A stretch of 64,000 nucleotides of DNA from Barrientosiimonas humi (GTDB taxonomy: Bacteria; Actinomycetota; Actinomycetes; Actinomycetales; Dermatophilaceae), in the NCBI RefSeq assembly GCF_006716095.1, contig NZ_VFOK01000001.1:2759375-2823374 (forward strand), read 5' to 3'. Of the stretch, positions 34,494 to 42,663 are shown one piece after another (position 1 is the stretch's first letter; each line of letters begins with the position of its first letter). Position numbers and translations under genes: made by a program. The notes beneath the pieces were generated by a model. That model saw only the letters and a program-made list of their open reading frames with translations, searched no databases and was not told where the DNA came from.

Positions 34494-35951
34494 TCAGCCG
34501 CGCGGGACGTACGGCTGGGACTGCGGGTTGAACTCGTCCATCTTCACGCCGGCGGCGGGAGCGACGTCCTTGCCGGTGACGCGCAGCACGTCGAGCCCCT
34601 TGCCGAGGTCGGAGGAGTAGATGTGCCCGTTGTAGTAGTACGACGACCAGGTGCCGCCGCCGTCGTCGCCGGCGGCCGGGCCGCGCTCGAAGTAGGCGAT
34701 CTCGCGCGGGTTGGCCGAGTCGGTGAAGTCCCACACGCTCGTGCCGCCCATGTACCACGACTGCACCATCAGGTCCTTGCCCTTGACCGGGATGAGCGAG
34801 CCGTTGTGCGCCACGCAGTTCTCGGAGTCGAACTGGTCGCGCGAGATCTTGAAGTAGGACTTGAACGACAGCCGGTTGTCCGAGCCCAGGTCGTAGATCG
34901 CGTCGGCGCCGCGGGTCGGGCCCACGGCGTCGTTGCAGGTCGCCGCGCCGCCGCCGCCGAGCTCGTCGGTGAAGACGACCTTGGTGCCGGAGTTGTTGAA
35001 CGTCGCGGAGTGCCAGAACGCGAAGTTGGGGTCGGTGACCCGCTCGACGACCCTGGGGTTCACCGGGTCGCTGATGTCCATGATGATCCCGTCGCCCATG
35101 CACGCGCCCGCGGCGAGCTTGCGCGCCGGGTAGGCCGTGATGTCGTGGCAGCCGGAGGTGTTGGCGAGGCCGCCGTCGGGGAACAGGTTCGGCGTGCTGA
35201 CCACCTTGGCCGCCGTCGGGTTCGCCTTGGGCACCTCGACGATCGAGATCGAGTCGTGCGGCGGCGCGCAGTCGGGGTAGGCCGCGTTGGGGGCGTAGCT
35301 CGAGACGTAGAGGTAGTCGGTGCCGGCGTCACCCGGGACCAGCGTCTGGGTGTGCGAGCCGCAGCTGGTCTCGACCGCCTTGAGGTAGCGGGGGTTGGTG
35401 GGGTCGCTGATGTCGAAGATCTTGATGCCCTCCCAGCTGTCCTTCTGGGTAGCCGGCTGCGAGGTCGAGGCGCACGAGTCGTCCGAGCGCGAGGAGTCGG
35501 TGCCGAGGTAGAGCAGGTTGCCCGAGACGCTCACGTCGTTCTGCGCGCCGGGGCACACCACCTGGGAGAGCATGCGCGGGTTCGCCGGCTTGGAGACGTC
35601 GTAGATCGTGAAGCCGTCGTAGTTGCCGACGTAGGCGCGGTTGCCCTCGAACGCGATGTCGGTGCCGGTGCTGTCGGCCAGCGGCCCGGCCGGGTTCACG
35701 TTCTTCAGCAGCTCCATGTTGGCGCTGCGACCGATCTGGTCGGGCGCCAGCTGGGTGCCGGACAGGCCGATGCCCGCCGGCTTGCCCGTGCCGGCCTTGG
35801 ACGAGGTGCTGGTCCGGACGCGGTCGTCGCCGTCCGGGCCGGAGCCGTCGCCGGGGTCGGCGCTGGCGGCGGAGATGCCCAGCCCGAACGTCCCTGCGAG
35901 CAGGGCGGCGGCGAGCGTGGACAGTCGGCGGTGCGGTCGCCGAGATCTCAT
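34494..35951 (-). CDS. Secreted LVIVD-repeat protein
   Basis: A 485-residue secreted protein. The start MRSRRPHRRLSTLAAALLAG (ATG at 35951, with GGGAG ahead) has a clear signal sequence, probably cleaved after the SAASA region. The mature protein is built of LVIVD-type propeller blades, for example FTIYDVSKPANPRML, IKIFDISDPTNPRYL, GIIMDISDPVNPRVV and VWDFTDSANPREI. Many cysteines suggest disulfides. LVIVD proteins are poorly characterised. In actinobacteria they are often beside DUF305 genes, as here. Confidence 0.85.
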   Translation of the reverse strand: MRSRRPHRRLSTLAAALLAGTFGLGISAASADPGDGSGPDGDDRVRTSTSSKAGTGKPAGIGLSGTQLAPDQIGRSANMELLKNVNPAGPLADSTGTDIAFEGNRAYVGNYDGFTIYDVSKPANPRMLSQVVCPGAQNDVSVSGNLLYLGTDSSRSDDSCASTSQPATQKDSWEGIKIFDISDPTNPRYLKAVETSCGSHTQTLVPGDAGTDYLYVSSYAPNAAYPDCAPPHDSISIVEVPKANPTAAKVVSTPNLFPDGGLANTSGCHDITAYPARKLAAGACMGDGIIMDISDPVNPRVVERVTDPNFAFWHSATFNNSGTKVVFTDELGGGGAATCNDAVGPTRGADAIYDLGSDNRLSFKSYFKISRDQFDSENCVAHNGSLIPVKGKDLMVQSWYMGGTSVWDFTDSANPREIAYFERGPAAGDDGGGTWSSYYYNGHIYSSDLGKGLDVLRVTGKDVAPAAGVKMDEFNPQSQPYVPRG

Positions 35952-36113
35952 GAGCGCTCCCATCTGAGAGTGACCGGCGCCTGCGCGCGCGGTCGGGGAT
36001 TCGCTCAGCATCGCCTGGGGTCGCGTGCCCCGGGCCGGTCCGCACGTTCAAGAGATGGTCAAGAAATGCCAGCGGTCCCCCGCTCCGGTCCCGCCGCGGG
36101 TGAGGATCGGCGC

Positions 36114-36794
36114 ATGCCTCTCGCCCCCGGCCTGCGCGTCGCCGCCGCCGTCGCCGTCTGCTGCGCGGTGCTCACCGGCTGCAGCGAGGACGCCGCGCCC
36201 CGGTCGAGCGCCACCTCCCCCGACGCCCCGGTGCTGCAACCCGGGCGGCCCGGGCAGGACAACCAGACGCTCACCGGCACCCGCGCCGTGCCGAGCCCGA
36301 GCGCCAAGGCCAGCCCCGCCGACGTGCGCTTCGTGCAGAACATGATCGTCCACCACGCGCAGGCGCTCACCATGGTGGACATCGCGTTCGGCGGGCTCAC
36401 CGACGGCCAGGTGCGCTCGCTCGCGTCACGCATCCGGGCCGAGCAGGGGCCGGAGATCGGCTACATGAAGCGCTGGTTGGAGAAGCAGGGCCAGCGGGTG
36501 CCGCCGCAGGCGACCAACACCCGGATGGCCGGCGGCCACGACCCGTCGATGCCCGGGATGGCCTCCAAGCAGCAGCTGCTCACCCTGCAGAACGCCTCGG
36601 GCCCGGCCAAGGACCGCACGTTCCTCAACCTGATGATCACCCACCACCAGGGCGCGATCTCGATGGCGCTGCTGCGCGACAAGTCGGGCGGCACCGACGC
36701 CGACATCGAGAAGCTCGGCGGCGACATCCGCTCCAGCCAGGGCAGCCAGATCACCCGCATGGAGAAGCTGCGCGCGGGCCTGCCCGCCGCCTGA
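36114..36794 (+). CDS. DUF305 lipoprotein
   Basis: A 226-residue lipoprotein with signal MPLAPGLRVAAAVAVCCAVL and lipobox LTGC. The mature domain contains the paired histidine motifs NMIVHHAQALTM and NLMITHHQGAISM that define DUF305, plus several Met residues. The pattern suggests a metal-binding, four-helix-like domain outside the cell; some relatives are linked to copper. It is divergent from the LVIVD gene with 162 bp between. The ATG start has GAGGATC 9 nt ahead. Confidence 0.9.
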   Translation: MPLAPGLRVAAAVAVCCAVLTGCSEDAAPRSSATSPDAPVLQPGRPGQDNQTLTGTRAVPSPSAKASPADVRFVQNMIVHHAQALTMVDIAFGGLTDGQVRSLASRIRAEQGPEIGYMKRWLEKQGQRVPPQATNTRMAGGHDPSMPGMASKQQLLTLQNASGPAKDRTFLNLMITHHQGAISMALLRDKSGGTDADIEKLGGDIRSSQGSQITRMEKLRAGLPAA

Positions 36795-36840
36795 CCCGCG
36801 CTCCCGGGCAGCGGACGCGGGTTCATGGAGGGATGCTTCG

Positions 36841-37068
36841 ACCAACCGGACGTGGATCGCCAGCTACAAGTACGAATATTGGCAGCCAGTGAACTACGCC
36901 CTTTGCTCGGGCGGGGGCTTTTCCGCACGTGCAAGGTGGTCTCGCGCACCGCCCTCAAGACGAGCATTGACCTTTGGGTAATGGCACCTCGTTGGCGTCG
37001 TAACGTCGTCTTGTGAGGGGTATTATGGACCGCGCCCAGACTGGGTCAAGAACGCCGTGAACATCTAA
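36841..37068 (+). pseudogene. Decayed coding fragment, possibly a toxin C-terminus
   Basis: One plus-strand frame reads like protein although it has an internal stop and no usable start: TNRTWIASYKYEYWQPVNYA from 36841, a TAA at 36979-36981, then a piece ending YYGPRPDWVKNAVNI and TAA at 37066-37068. The G+C content drops well below the surroundings. The segment ends 14 bp before the next gene, the spacing typical of a polymorphic-toxin C-terminus followed by its immunity gene. This is an inference from layout; no toxin family is recognised. AT-rich noncoding sequence would be the alternative. Confidence 0.3.
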
Positions 37069-37082
37069 GAAGGGGCCCGCCT

Positions 37083-37598
37083 GTGAACGCAGCAGGGCTG
37101 GATCCGCGTGCCCGCTTCATGGCTGACACGCTTACGGCAGCGGCCGACCTGGAACGTCGCCTCGATGGCCCCGCGGTACACGCCGTGGAGTTCCGAAACG
37201 ACGTAGCAGTCATCCACTGGGTGCGCGGCAGTGCGATCTGGGATCCCTCGCGGGGAGTCAGTGCCTGCGCAGCCGAGCTGGAAAGGGATTTCCCCGGCGA
37301 CGTCAGGCCACAAGGCTCGACGGCCTTCGATCCCGAACAGCCATGGGCGGAACTGCTATACGACCTCGGAGCCAACATCGATCTTCTCGGCAGGCAAGGA
37401 CTGTGCTTGCGTTACACCCGGGTAGCGCACACCCCTTCACCGTCAGAGACGGATGCGGCAGATGTTCGGCTCTCCGACGGTCGCTCCACGTTCCACTTTG
37501 TCGTGCCGTTGAATGACATCCATGTCGGCCTGCCAGACGCACTGCAGAGCCAGATCGCCCGCTCACCAGATGGATTCGCCGCACCGATGTATATGTAA
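37083..37598 (+). CDS. Hypothetical protein in a low-GC island (possible orphan immunity protein)
   Basis: A 171-residue soluble protein of unknown function that starts at a GTG with AAGGGG ahead. It has no signal peptide, membrane segment or known motif; it reads as a small alpha/beta protein with regions such as AVEFRNDVAVIHWVRGS and FHFVVPLNDIHVG. Codon use is less GC-biased than any neighbour, which marks it as probably transferred. It follows a decayed, toxin-like fragment, and an immunity role is one explanation. Homologues would have to be sought to test it. Confidence 0.6.
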   Translation: MNAAGLDPRARFMADTLTAAADLERRLDGPAVHAVEFRNDVAVIHWVRGSAIWDPSRGVSACAAELERDFPGDVRPQGSTAFDPEQPWAELLYDLGANIDLLGRQGLCLRYTRVAHTPSPSETDAADVRLSDGRSTFHFVVPLNDIHVGLPDALQSQIARSPDGFAAPMYM

Positions 37599-37624
37599 AG
37601 GGACTGCTGAAGGTTCGGTTGACA

Positions 37625-37662
37625 CCTGACCTGTGGGGAACCGAGGGGTTTCCCAGGTCAGG
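37625..37662. repeat. Imperfect palindrome between the orphan gene and the MFS gene
   Basis: CCTGACCTG at 37625-37633 pairs with CAGGTCAGG at 37654-37662, and GGGGAACC with GGGTTTCCC extends the stem with a mismatch. It lies 27 bp after the hypothetical gene. It could be a terminator for that gene (no T-run) or an operator for the MFS gene 126 bp further on. Confidence 0.55.
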
Positions 37663-37788
37663 CCACGACTGGCGTAGATCCGGACGAGTTCCGGGCGGCG
37701 TGGAGGTCGTACACTCGGACACCGAACAGGGCTCCGCGTGGCTGTGAGGTGGGACAGCACGCACCGCCTCGTCCTCCCCGGAGAGCCC

Positions 37789-39006
37789 GTGTCGCAATAT
37801 CGCTCCTTGTTCGGCCTGACCGGCCTGACGTACGTCGTCGTCGCCTTCCTCGGTCGCATCCCCCTGGCCATGAGCCAGCTCGGCGTCATGCTGCTGGTCG
37901 CCGACGACACCGGCAGCTACGGCGCAGGGGGCGCGTGCGCGGGTGCCCTCGCCGTCGCCAACGCGGTCGCGGCCCCGTGGTGGGGCAACCGGGCCGACCG
38001 GTTCGGGCAGCGCCCGGTCGTGCTGATCCAGTCGCTCGCCGCGGCGACCGGTCTGCTCGTGGTGCTGGCGCTGGTGCCGACCGACCTGGCCTGGGGCTGG
38101 GTCGCGGTGGCGGCGACGGTCGCCGGGTTCTTCCTGCCGCAGGTCGGTCCGCTCGCGCGGGTGCGCTGGCGCCCGGTCGCCGAGCGGGCCGGCGCCCCGA
38201 GCAAGCTCGTCGACACGGCGTTCTCCTACGAGGGTGCTGCCGACGAGGCGGCCTTCGTGCTCGGCCCGGCCCTGGTCGGGGTGCTCGCGCTGCTCGGGCC
38301 GTCGGTCGCGCTGTTCGTCGCGGCCGCGATGCTGGCGGTGTTCGGCACCTGGTTCGCGCTGCACGAGACGGCGCGCATCACCTTCCAGGCGCCCGAGGAC
38401 GAGGGCACCAGCACCGCACGGCTGCTGACGCCCGCCCTGCAGGTGCTGTGCCTGGCGCAGCTGGCGATCGGCAGCGTCTTCGGCTCGGTGCAGAACGGCA
38501 CGAGCGTGCTCGCCACCGCCGCCGGCCAGCCGGGGCTGACCGGCCTGTTCCACGCGCTGCTCGGCATCGGCAGCGTGATCGCCGGACTGTCGCTGACCGT
38601 GCTCCCGGCCCGCTGGAGCCTGCCGGCGCGGCTGCGCTGGTTCGCGCTGGCGTTCGTGCTGCTCGCCCTGCCGCTGCTGCTCGTCGACTCGCTCGCCCAG
38701 CTGGCCCCGGTGCTGCTCGTGCTGGGCCTCAGCGTCGCGCCGTACATGATCACCACGTTCACCCTCGGCGAGCGGGTGACGGCCCCGAGCCGCACCGGCG
38801 CGGCCATGACGCTGCTCGCGGGCGCCACCGGTCTCGGGTACGCCGTCGGCGCCGCCGTCGCCGGCCGTCTCGCCGACCACGGCGGCCACACCCCCGCCTT
38901 CGCCGTCACGATCTGCGCCGGCGCGCTGATGCTGCTGACCGCGTGGCTCGGCGGCCCGGTCCTGCAGCGCGGCCAGCGCCCCCGCGCCCTCGTCGACGCG
39001 GACTGA
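37789..39006 (+). CDS. Major facilitator superfamily transporter
   Basis: A 405-residue membrane protein with about 12 hydrophobic segments, of the MFS drug-efflux-like type. The loop 2-3 signature is seen as GNRADRFGQRP, and LIQSLAAATGLLVV follows. The GTG at 37789 is preferred: GGAG lies 5 nt ahead, and the protein then starts SQYRSLFGLTGL, in line with homologues that begin shortly before the first membrane helix. An upstream GTG at 37738 would add 17 polar residues. No partner gene or substrate clue is present. Confidence 0.88.
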   Translation: MSQYRSLFGLTGLTYVVVAFLGRIPLAMSQLGVMLLVADDTGSYGAGGACAGALAVANAVAAPWWGNRADRFGQRPVVLIQSLAAATGLLVVLALVPTDLAWGWVAVAATVAGFFLPQVGPLARVRWRPVAERAGAPSKLVDTAFSYEGAADEAAFVLGPALVGVLALLGPSVALFVAAAMLAVFGTWFALHETARITFQAPEDEGTSTARLLTPALQVLCLAQLAIGSVFGSVQNGTSVLATAAGQPGLTGLFHALLGIGSVIAGLSLTVLPARWSLPARLRWFALAFVLLALPLLLVDSLAQLAPVLLVLGLSVAPYMITTFTLGERVTAPSRTGAAMTLLAGATGLGYAVGAAVAGRLADHGGHTPAFAVTICAGALMLLTAWLGGPVLQRGQRPRALVDAD

Positions 39007-39049
39007 ACGAGACCGACGGAGCACGAGCCGAGACCAATACAGTGGCGAT

Positions 39050-39541
39050 ATGACTGCGCGCAGCTTCCTTCGCTCCCCCGCCGGCAAGAACCTCACCTCG
39101 GCCGCGATCGCCGGGGTCGTGACCTATCTGCGGCCGGCGCGGGTGCCAACCTGGGCGCGGCGCAGCCTGCTGGCGACCAACACCGCGGGCACGGGCACGG
39201 CGATGCTGCTCGGCACCGACGCCAAGGCAGGTTCGGCCGCGCCGCTCGCCGGGAAGCTCGGCTCCAAGGCCGGCCCGGTCGAGGGCGTCGCGGGCGCGCT
39301 CACCGCGGTGACCGCGGGCGTCGGGCTGCTCACGTCCAAGCCGGGCCTGAAGCTCGACGCGAAGGTCGAGCAGATGCTGCTGAACCGCGGCGTCCGCCGC
39401 CCGCGCCTGCTCATGGCCGTCGGCGCCGTGGGAGTGGTGTACGTCATCGGCGTGGTCACCGAGCGCGCCGCCCAGGCGGCCGAGAAGAAGGCGGCCGAGA
39501 TGCAGAACGACGAGCGCGCCCAGCTGCCGCGCACCTCCTGA
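39050..39541 (+). CDS. Conserved hypothetical small membrane-associated protein
   Basis: A 163-residue protein rich in Ala, Gly and Leu. It has mildly hydrophobic stretches (SAAIAGVVTYL, TAVTAGVGLL and LLMAVGAVGVVYVIGVV, the last about residue 119-137). It has a basic N-terminus (MTARSFLRSPAGKN) and a charged C-terminus (AEKKAAEMQNDERAQ). No domain is recognised. It is codirectional with the MFS gene, 43 bp after it, and ends close to the convergent gene at 39545. Confidence 0.65.
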   Translation: MTARSFLRSPAGKNLTSAAIAGVVTYLRPARVPTWARRSLLATNTAGTGTAMLLGTDAKAGSAAPLAGKLGSKAGPVEGVAGALTAVTAGVGLLTSKPGLKLDAKVEQMLLNRGVRRPRLLMAVGAVGVVYVIGVVTERAAQAAEKKAAEMQNDERAQLPRTS

Positions 39542-39544
39542 GGC

Positions 39545-40021
39545 TCAGCCCCGCCAGACCAGCAGGAACGCCGCGACCAGGCCGAGCGCGAACGAGACGT
39601 AGGCGTACGGCTTGCTCGTGCGCACCACCACGTCGGCGACCTCGCCGCTGGCGCCCACGTCGGTGAGGCGCTGCTGGACGCTGCGGCGCACCTGCACCCG
39701 CCGCTGCCGGCCGGCCGACGCGTCGCGTCCGCTGGCGATGCTGCCGAGCGGCACGATCAGCGCGATCACGAGCAGCAGCAACGGGATCCGCACGGCGTCC
39801 AGACCCCACTGCGCCTGCGCGAGCGCCGCGGCGGCGATCAGCAGCACCCCGGTCAGCGCCACCGCCGTCTGCCAGGTCAGGGTCACGACCCGCGCCCGAC
39901 GCGGGCTGCCCTTGGCGGCGACGACCAGGCGCTGGAGGTACTTCGCGCGCAGCGTGCGGCGCATCCACCAGACCCACAGGCCGGCGAGCACGAGCACGAC
40001 GGGCACGAGCCAGGTCCGCAT
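39545..40021 (-). CDS. Conserved hypothetical membrane protein
   Basis: A 158-residue protein with an N-terminal hydrophobic segment (about 3-20), two central segments (about 50-70 and 79-94) and one near the C-terminus (about 137-155). Between them are a basic cytoplasmic-looking stretch (GRQRRVQVRRSVQQRL) and another near residue 30. It has no known family. It converges on the gene at 39050 and is divergent from the PHP gene. Confidence 0.65.
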   Translation of the reverse strand: MRTWLVPVVLVLAGLWVWWMRRTLRAKYLQRLVVAAKGSPRRARVVTLTWQTAVALTGVLLIAAAALAQAQWGLDAVRIPLLLLVIALIVPLGSIASGRDASAGRQRRVQVRRSVQQRLTDVGASGEVADVVVRTSKPYAYVSFALGLVAAFLLVWRG

Positions 40022-40057
40022 GCGGGGACCCTATCGAGACCGCTCTAGGCTCACGGG

Positions 40058-41074
40058 ATGGAGCCGTTGGACGCCCTGCGCCGGATCGCCTTCCTGCTGG
40101 AGCGCTCCCGGGCCGGGACCTATCGCGTCAAGGCGTTCCGCACCGCTGCCGACACGGTCGTCAAGACACCGCGCGAGGAGCTCGAGTCTCGTTCTGCCGC
40201 AGGCACGCTCAGCGACCTGCCGGGCATCGGCAAGGCGACCGAGAAGGTCATCCGCGAGGCGCTCGCGGGCCAGACGCCGACGTACCTCGTCGAGCTCGAG
40301 GAGGCCGCGCCCGAGCACCTCACCGAGGGCGGTCTGGCCTATCGCGAGGCGCTGCGCGGCGACTGCCACTGCCACTCCGACTGGAGCGACGGCGGATCCC
40401 CGATCCAGGAGATGGTGGCGACCGCGATGGAGCTGGGCCACGAGTACCTCGTGCTCACCGACCACTCCCCCCGGCTGCGCATCGCCAACGGCCTGTCCAA
40501 GGAGCGCCTCGGCAAGCAGCTGCAGGTGATCGACACGATCAACGCCCACGTCGACGGGTTCACCCTGCTCAAGGGCATCGAGGTCGACATCCTCGACGAC
40601 GGCGCGCTCGACCAGACCGAGGCGATGCTGCAGCGGCTCGACCTGCGGGTCGCGTCGGTGCACTCCAAGCTCAAGATGGGCCCGCAGGCGATGACCCGCC
40701 GGATGGTGACGGCCGTGAGCAACCCGCTGGTCAACGTGCTCGGTCACTGCACCGGGCGGCTGATCGAGGGCGACCGCGGCAAGCGTCCGCAGTCGCAGTT
40801 CGACGCGCGGGCGGTCTTCGAGGCGTGCGCCGAGCACGGCACCGCCGTCGAGATCAACAGCCGGCCGGAGCGTACGGACCCGCCGGACGACCTGCTCACG
40901 CTCGCCCTGGAGATCGGTTGCCTGTTCTCGATCGACAGCGACGCGCACGCCCCCGGGCAGCTGGACTTCGTGCAGTACGGCTGCGAGCGGGCCGAGCGTC
41001 TGGGGGTCCCGATCGAGCGCATCGTCGACACCTGGGAGCGCGACAAGCTGCTGTCCTGGGCTGCCGGAGAGTGA
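40058..41074 (+). CDS. PHP-domain phosphoesterase with N-terminal helix-hairpin-helix
   Basis: A 338-residue protein. An HhH-like N-terminal region contains LPGIGKATEKVIREAL (about 53-68). The PHP domain begins GDCHCHSDWSDGG with the metal-binding His-x-His pair, then VLTDHS. Further conserved residues are GIEVDIL, ASVHSKLK, HCTGRLI and SIDSDAH. The layout resembles the C-terminal half of PolX-type polymerases without the polymerase part. The domain may hydrolyse phosphate esters on nucleotides or DNA ends; the substrate is unknown. It is followed by a tRNA cluster. Confidence 0.88.
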   Translation: MEPLDALRRIAFLLERSRAGTYRVKAFRTAADTVVKTPREELESRSAAGTLSDLPGIGKATEKVIREALAGQTPTYLVELEEAAPEHLTEGGLAYREALRGDCHCHSDWSDGGSPIQEMVATAMELGHEYLVLTDHSPRLRIANGLSKERLGKQLQVIDTINAHVDGFTLLKGIEVDILDDGALDQTEAMLQRLDLRVASVHSKLKMGPQAMTRRMVTAVSNPLVNVLGHCTGRLIEGDRGKRPQSQFDARAVFEACAEHGTAVEINSRPERTDPPDDLLTLALEIGCLFSIDSDAHAPGQLDFVQYGCERAERLGVPIERIVDTWERDKLLSWAAGE

Positions 41075-41089
41075 GCCGCGCACCTCGTT

Positions 41090-41119
41090 TTGGTGGTTGC
41101 GCCGGGCACCCCCTATGCT
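41090..41119 (+). promoter_or_regulatory. Promoter of the tRNA-Glu-Asp-Phe cluster
   Basis: TTGGTG (41090-41095) and TATGCT (41114-41119) are spaced 18 bp apart and lie about 62 bp ahead of tRNA-Glu. This fits an ordinary housekeeping promoter. No other promoter is visible before the three tRNAs. Confidence 0.6.
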
Positions 41120-41180
41120 TGCCGAGTCCTCGACGGATCCGAGCTTCGCTTGGCGGGTTGGGACCTTTCGAACAGGACAG

Positions 41181-41253
41181 GTCCCCATCGTCTAGCGGCC
41201 TAGGACCCCGCCCTTTCACGGCGGTAGCACGGGTTCGAATCCCGTTGGGGATA
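41181..41253 (+). tRNA. tRNA-Glu (anticodon TTC)
   Basis: The acceptor stem GTCCCCA pairs with TGGGGAT (one G-T). The anticodon loop CTTTCAC gives TTC, and the T loop is TTCGAAT. Discriminator A is at 41253; CCA is not encoded (CAC follows). It is the first of three tRNAs in tandem. Confidence 0.96.
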
Positions 41254-41277
41254 CACGCAAGAAGGCCTTGCAACCAA

Positions 41278-41351
41278 GGCCCCGTAGCGCAGTTGGTTAG
41301 CGCGCCGCCCTGTCACGGCGGAGGTCGCGGGTTCGAGTCCCGTCGGGGTCG
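41278..41351 (+). tRNA. tRNA-Asp (anticodon GTC)
   Basis: The acceptor stem GGCCCCG pairs with CGGGGTC. The anticodon loop CTGTCAC gives GTC, and the T loop is TTCGAGT. Discriminator G is at 41351, and CCA follows in the DNA at 41352-41354. It lies 24 bp after tRNA-Glu and 12 bp before tRNA-Phe. Confidence 0.96.
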
Positions 41352-41363
41352 CCAGCACTACCT

Positions 41364-41436
41364 GGCCAGGTAGCTCAGTTGGTAGAGCGAGCGACTGAAA
41401 ATCGCTAGGTCGGCGGTTCGACCCCGTCCCTGGCCA
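41364..41436 (+). tRNA. tRNA-Phe (anticodon GAA)
   Basis: The acceptor stem GGCCAGG pairs with CCTGGCC. The anticodon loop CTGAAAA gives GAA, and the T loop is TTCGACC with one G-T pair in the stem. Discriminator A is at 41436 and CCA is encoded at 41437-41439. A strong hairpin follows. Confidence 0.96.
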
Positions 41437-41442
41437 CCACCC

Positions 41443-41479
41443 ACGACGGGCCGCGACCACTCCGGTCGCGGCCCGTCGT
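41443..41479 (+). terminator. Terminator after the tRNA cluster
   Basis: A perfect 16-bp stem (ACGACGGGCCGCGACC at 41443-41458 with its complement at 41464-41479) and a 5-nt loop lies directly after the CCA of tRNA-Phe. There is no T-run, but the perfect stem and position support termination of the tRNA transcript. Confidence 0.8.
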
Positions 41480-41524
41480 CGCTCCCGCCCCCCGGCCAGG
41501 GGGCACACAGGTTCACGCCCCACA

Positions 41525-42187
41525 ATGACGCGCGTGAAAACAGCGGCACGCCCCCTCACAGTCTTCTTCGTCCTCCTCGGCCTGCTCGGTCTCGGGGTCG
41601 CGAACGCGCCCAGCGCGTCGGCCCACGACCGGTTGCTGCGGTCGACCCCCGCGGACGGTGCGACGGTCAGCGCCCCGGACACGGTCGGGCTGACGTTCAA
41701 CGCCGAGATCGTCCCCGCGGGCTCGCGCATCCAGGTCACCGGCCCCGACGGGCAGCAGGTCACCTCCGGCGACGTCAGCATCGACGGCGTCTCGGCGAGC
41801 CAGGCGGTCGACATCAGCGCCCCCGGCCGCTACGCCGTGACCTGGCGGGTGACCTCCAGCGACGGGCACCCGATCTCGGGCAACTTCGCGTTCACCGTCG
41901 AGGGCGGCGCGTCGCAGACCGGCTCCGAGACCGGCACCGCGCCGGCGACGGGCGACTCGGGCACCGAGACCGGGACCGCCACCGAGGCCCCGACCAACGA
42001 GACGGCCGAGAGCCAGCCCGGCTTCGAGGCGAGCAGCAGCACCCCGCCCGCCACGCCGAGCGAGCAGGTCGACACCAACGCCACGAACAACCAGCCCTGG
42101 CTCATCGTCGGGCTCGGTGTGCTGGCGCTGCTCGTCATCCTCGGCGGCGGCTGGTACGCCCGCGGCCGGGTCCGCGACGACGCCTGA
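41525..42187 (+). CDS. CopC-domain secreted, C-terminally anchored protein
   Basis: A 220-residue protein. A signal peptide ends SASA, so that the mature protein begins HDRLLRSTPADGATV; the His at residue 1 is the copper ligand in CopC proteins. The CopC beta-barrel spans about residues 34-125, with GRYAVTWRVTSSDGHPISG near its end. A Thr/Glu/Ser-rich linker leads to a C-terminal membrane helix (about 194-212). No CopD partner is adjacent. Likely roles are copper binding or delivery outside the membrane. The GTG at 41534 is an alternative start. Confidence 0.88.
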   Translation: MTRVKTAARPLTVFFVLLGLLGLGVANAPSASAHDRLLRSTPADGATVSAPDTVGLTFNAEIVPAGSRIQVTGPDGQQVTSGDVSIDGVSASQAVDISAPGRYAVTWRVTSSDGHPISGNFAFTVEGGASQTGSETGTAPATGDSGTETGTATEAPTNETAESQPGFEASSSTPPATPSEQVDTNATNNQPWLIVGLGVLALLVILGGGWYARGRVRDDA

Positions 42188-42202
42188 GCAAACACCCCTT
42201 CC

Positions 42203-42239
42203 CACCAGGGATGGCGCGGACTCCGCGCCATCCCTGGTG
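42203..42239 (+). terminator. Terminator after the CopC-like gene
   Basis: CACCAGGGATGGCGCG (42203-42218) pairs perfectly with 42224-42239 around a 5-nt loop, 16 bp after the stop codon. The 16-bp GC-rich stem fits a terminator in this genome, which again lacks T-runs. Confidence 0.75.
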
Positions 42240-42435
42240 CCGTCTCCGGCACCGTTTCCGGCACGGTCGGCGGGGCGGCTCGCGGCATCCGGACCGATGC
42301 CCGAGCACGGCTCCGACTGAGGTACCGTTTGTCCCACGACAGAACTGAGGATCCCCGAGAGCCGTGGGTGACGACGACGCAGCACTTGCGCCGCCGTTGC
42401 TTGCCGTTCTGGGCAAACACAGAGGGGGTCACGCC

Positions 42436-42642
42436 ATGGGGCGCGGCCGGGCGAAGGCAAAGCAGACCAAGGTGGCCCGGGAGCTGAAGTACTTCTCTCC
42501 CGACACCGACCTGAGCGCACTCGAGCGCGAGCTGCGCTCAGGCAACTCGTCGCACCAAGCCGACGAGCCGCGAGGCGGCGATCAGGGTGAGCCTGACGAC
42601 GACTACGCCGACTACGAGAAGTGGGCCTCGGGCGACCGCTGA
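42436..42642 (+). CDS. DUF3073 protein
   Basis: A 68-residue hydrophilic protein starting MGRGRAKAKQTKVARELKYF, a highly conserved N-terminus in actinobacteria. An acidic C-terminus (DDDYADYEKWASGDR) follows. The start is the ATG at 42436, with AGAGGGGG about 8 nt ahead. It converges on purM with 21 bp between. The function is unknown; the basic N-terminus and acidic tail suggest nucleic-acid or ribosome contact, which is speculation. Confidence 0.9.
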   Translation: MGRGRAKAKQTKVARELKYFSPDTDLSALERELRSGNSSHQADEPRGGDQGEPDDDYADYEKWASGDR

Positions 42643-42663
42643 GCGGACTCCCCGGCCCGGCAG

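Noticed and set aside
36825-37016. Short plus-strand frame starting at ATG 36825
   Set aside because: Its translation lacks any protein-like pattern; a different frame of the same stretch looks more like decayed coding sequence.
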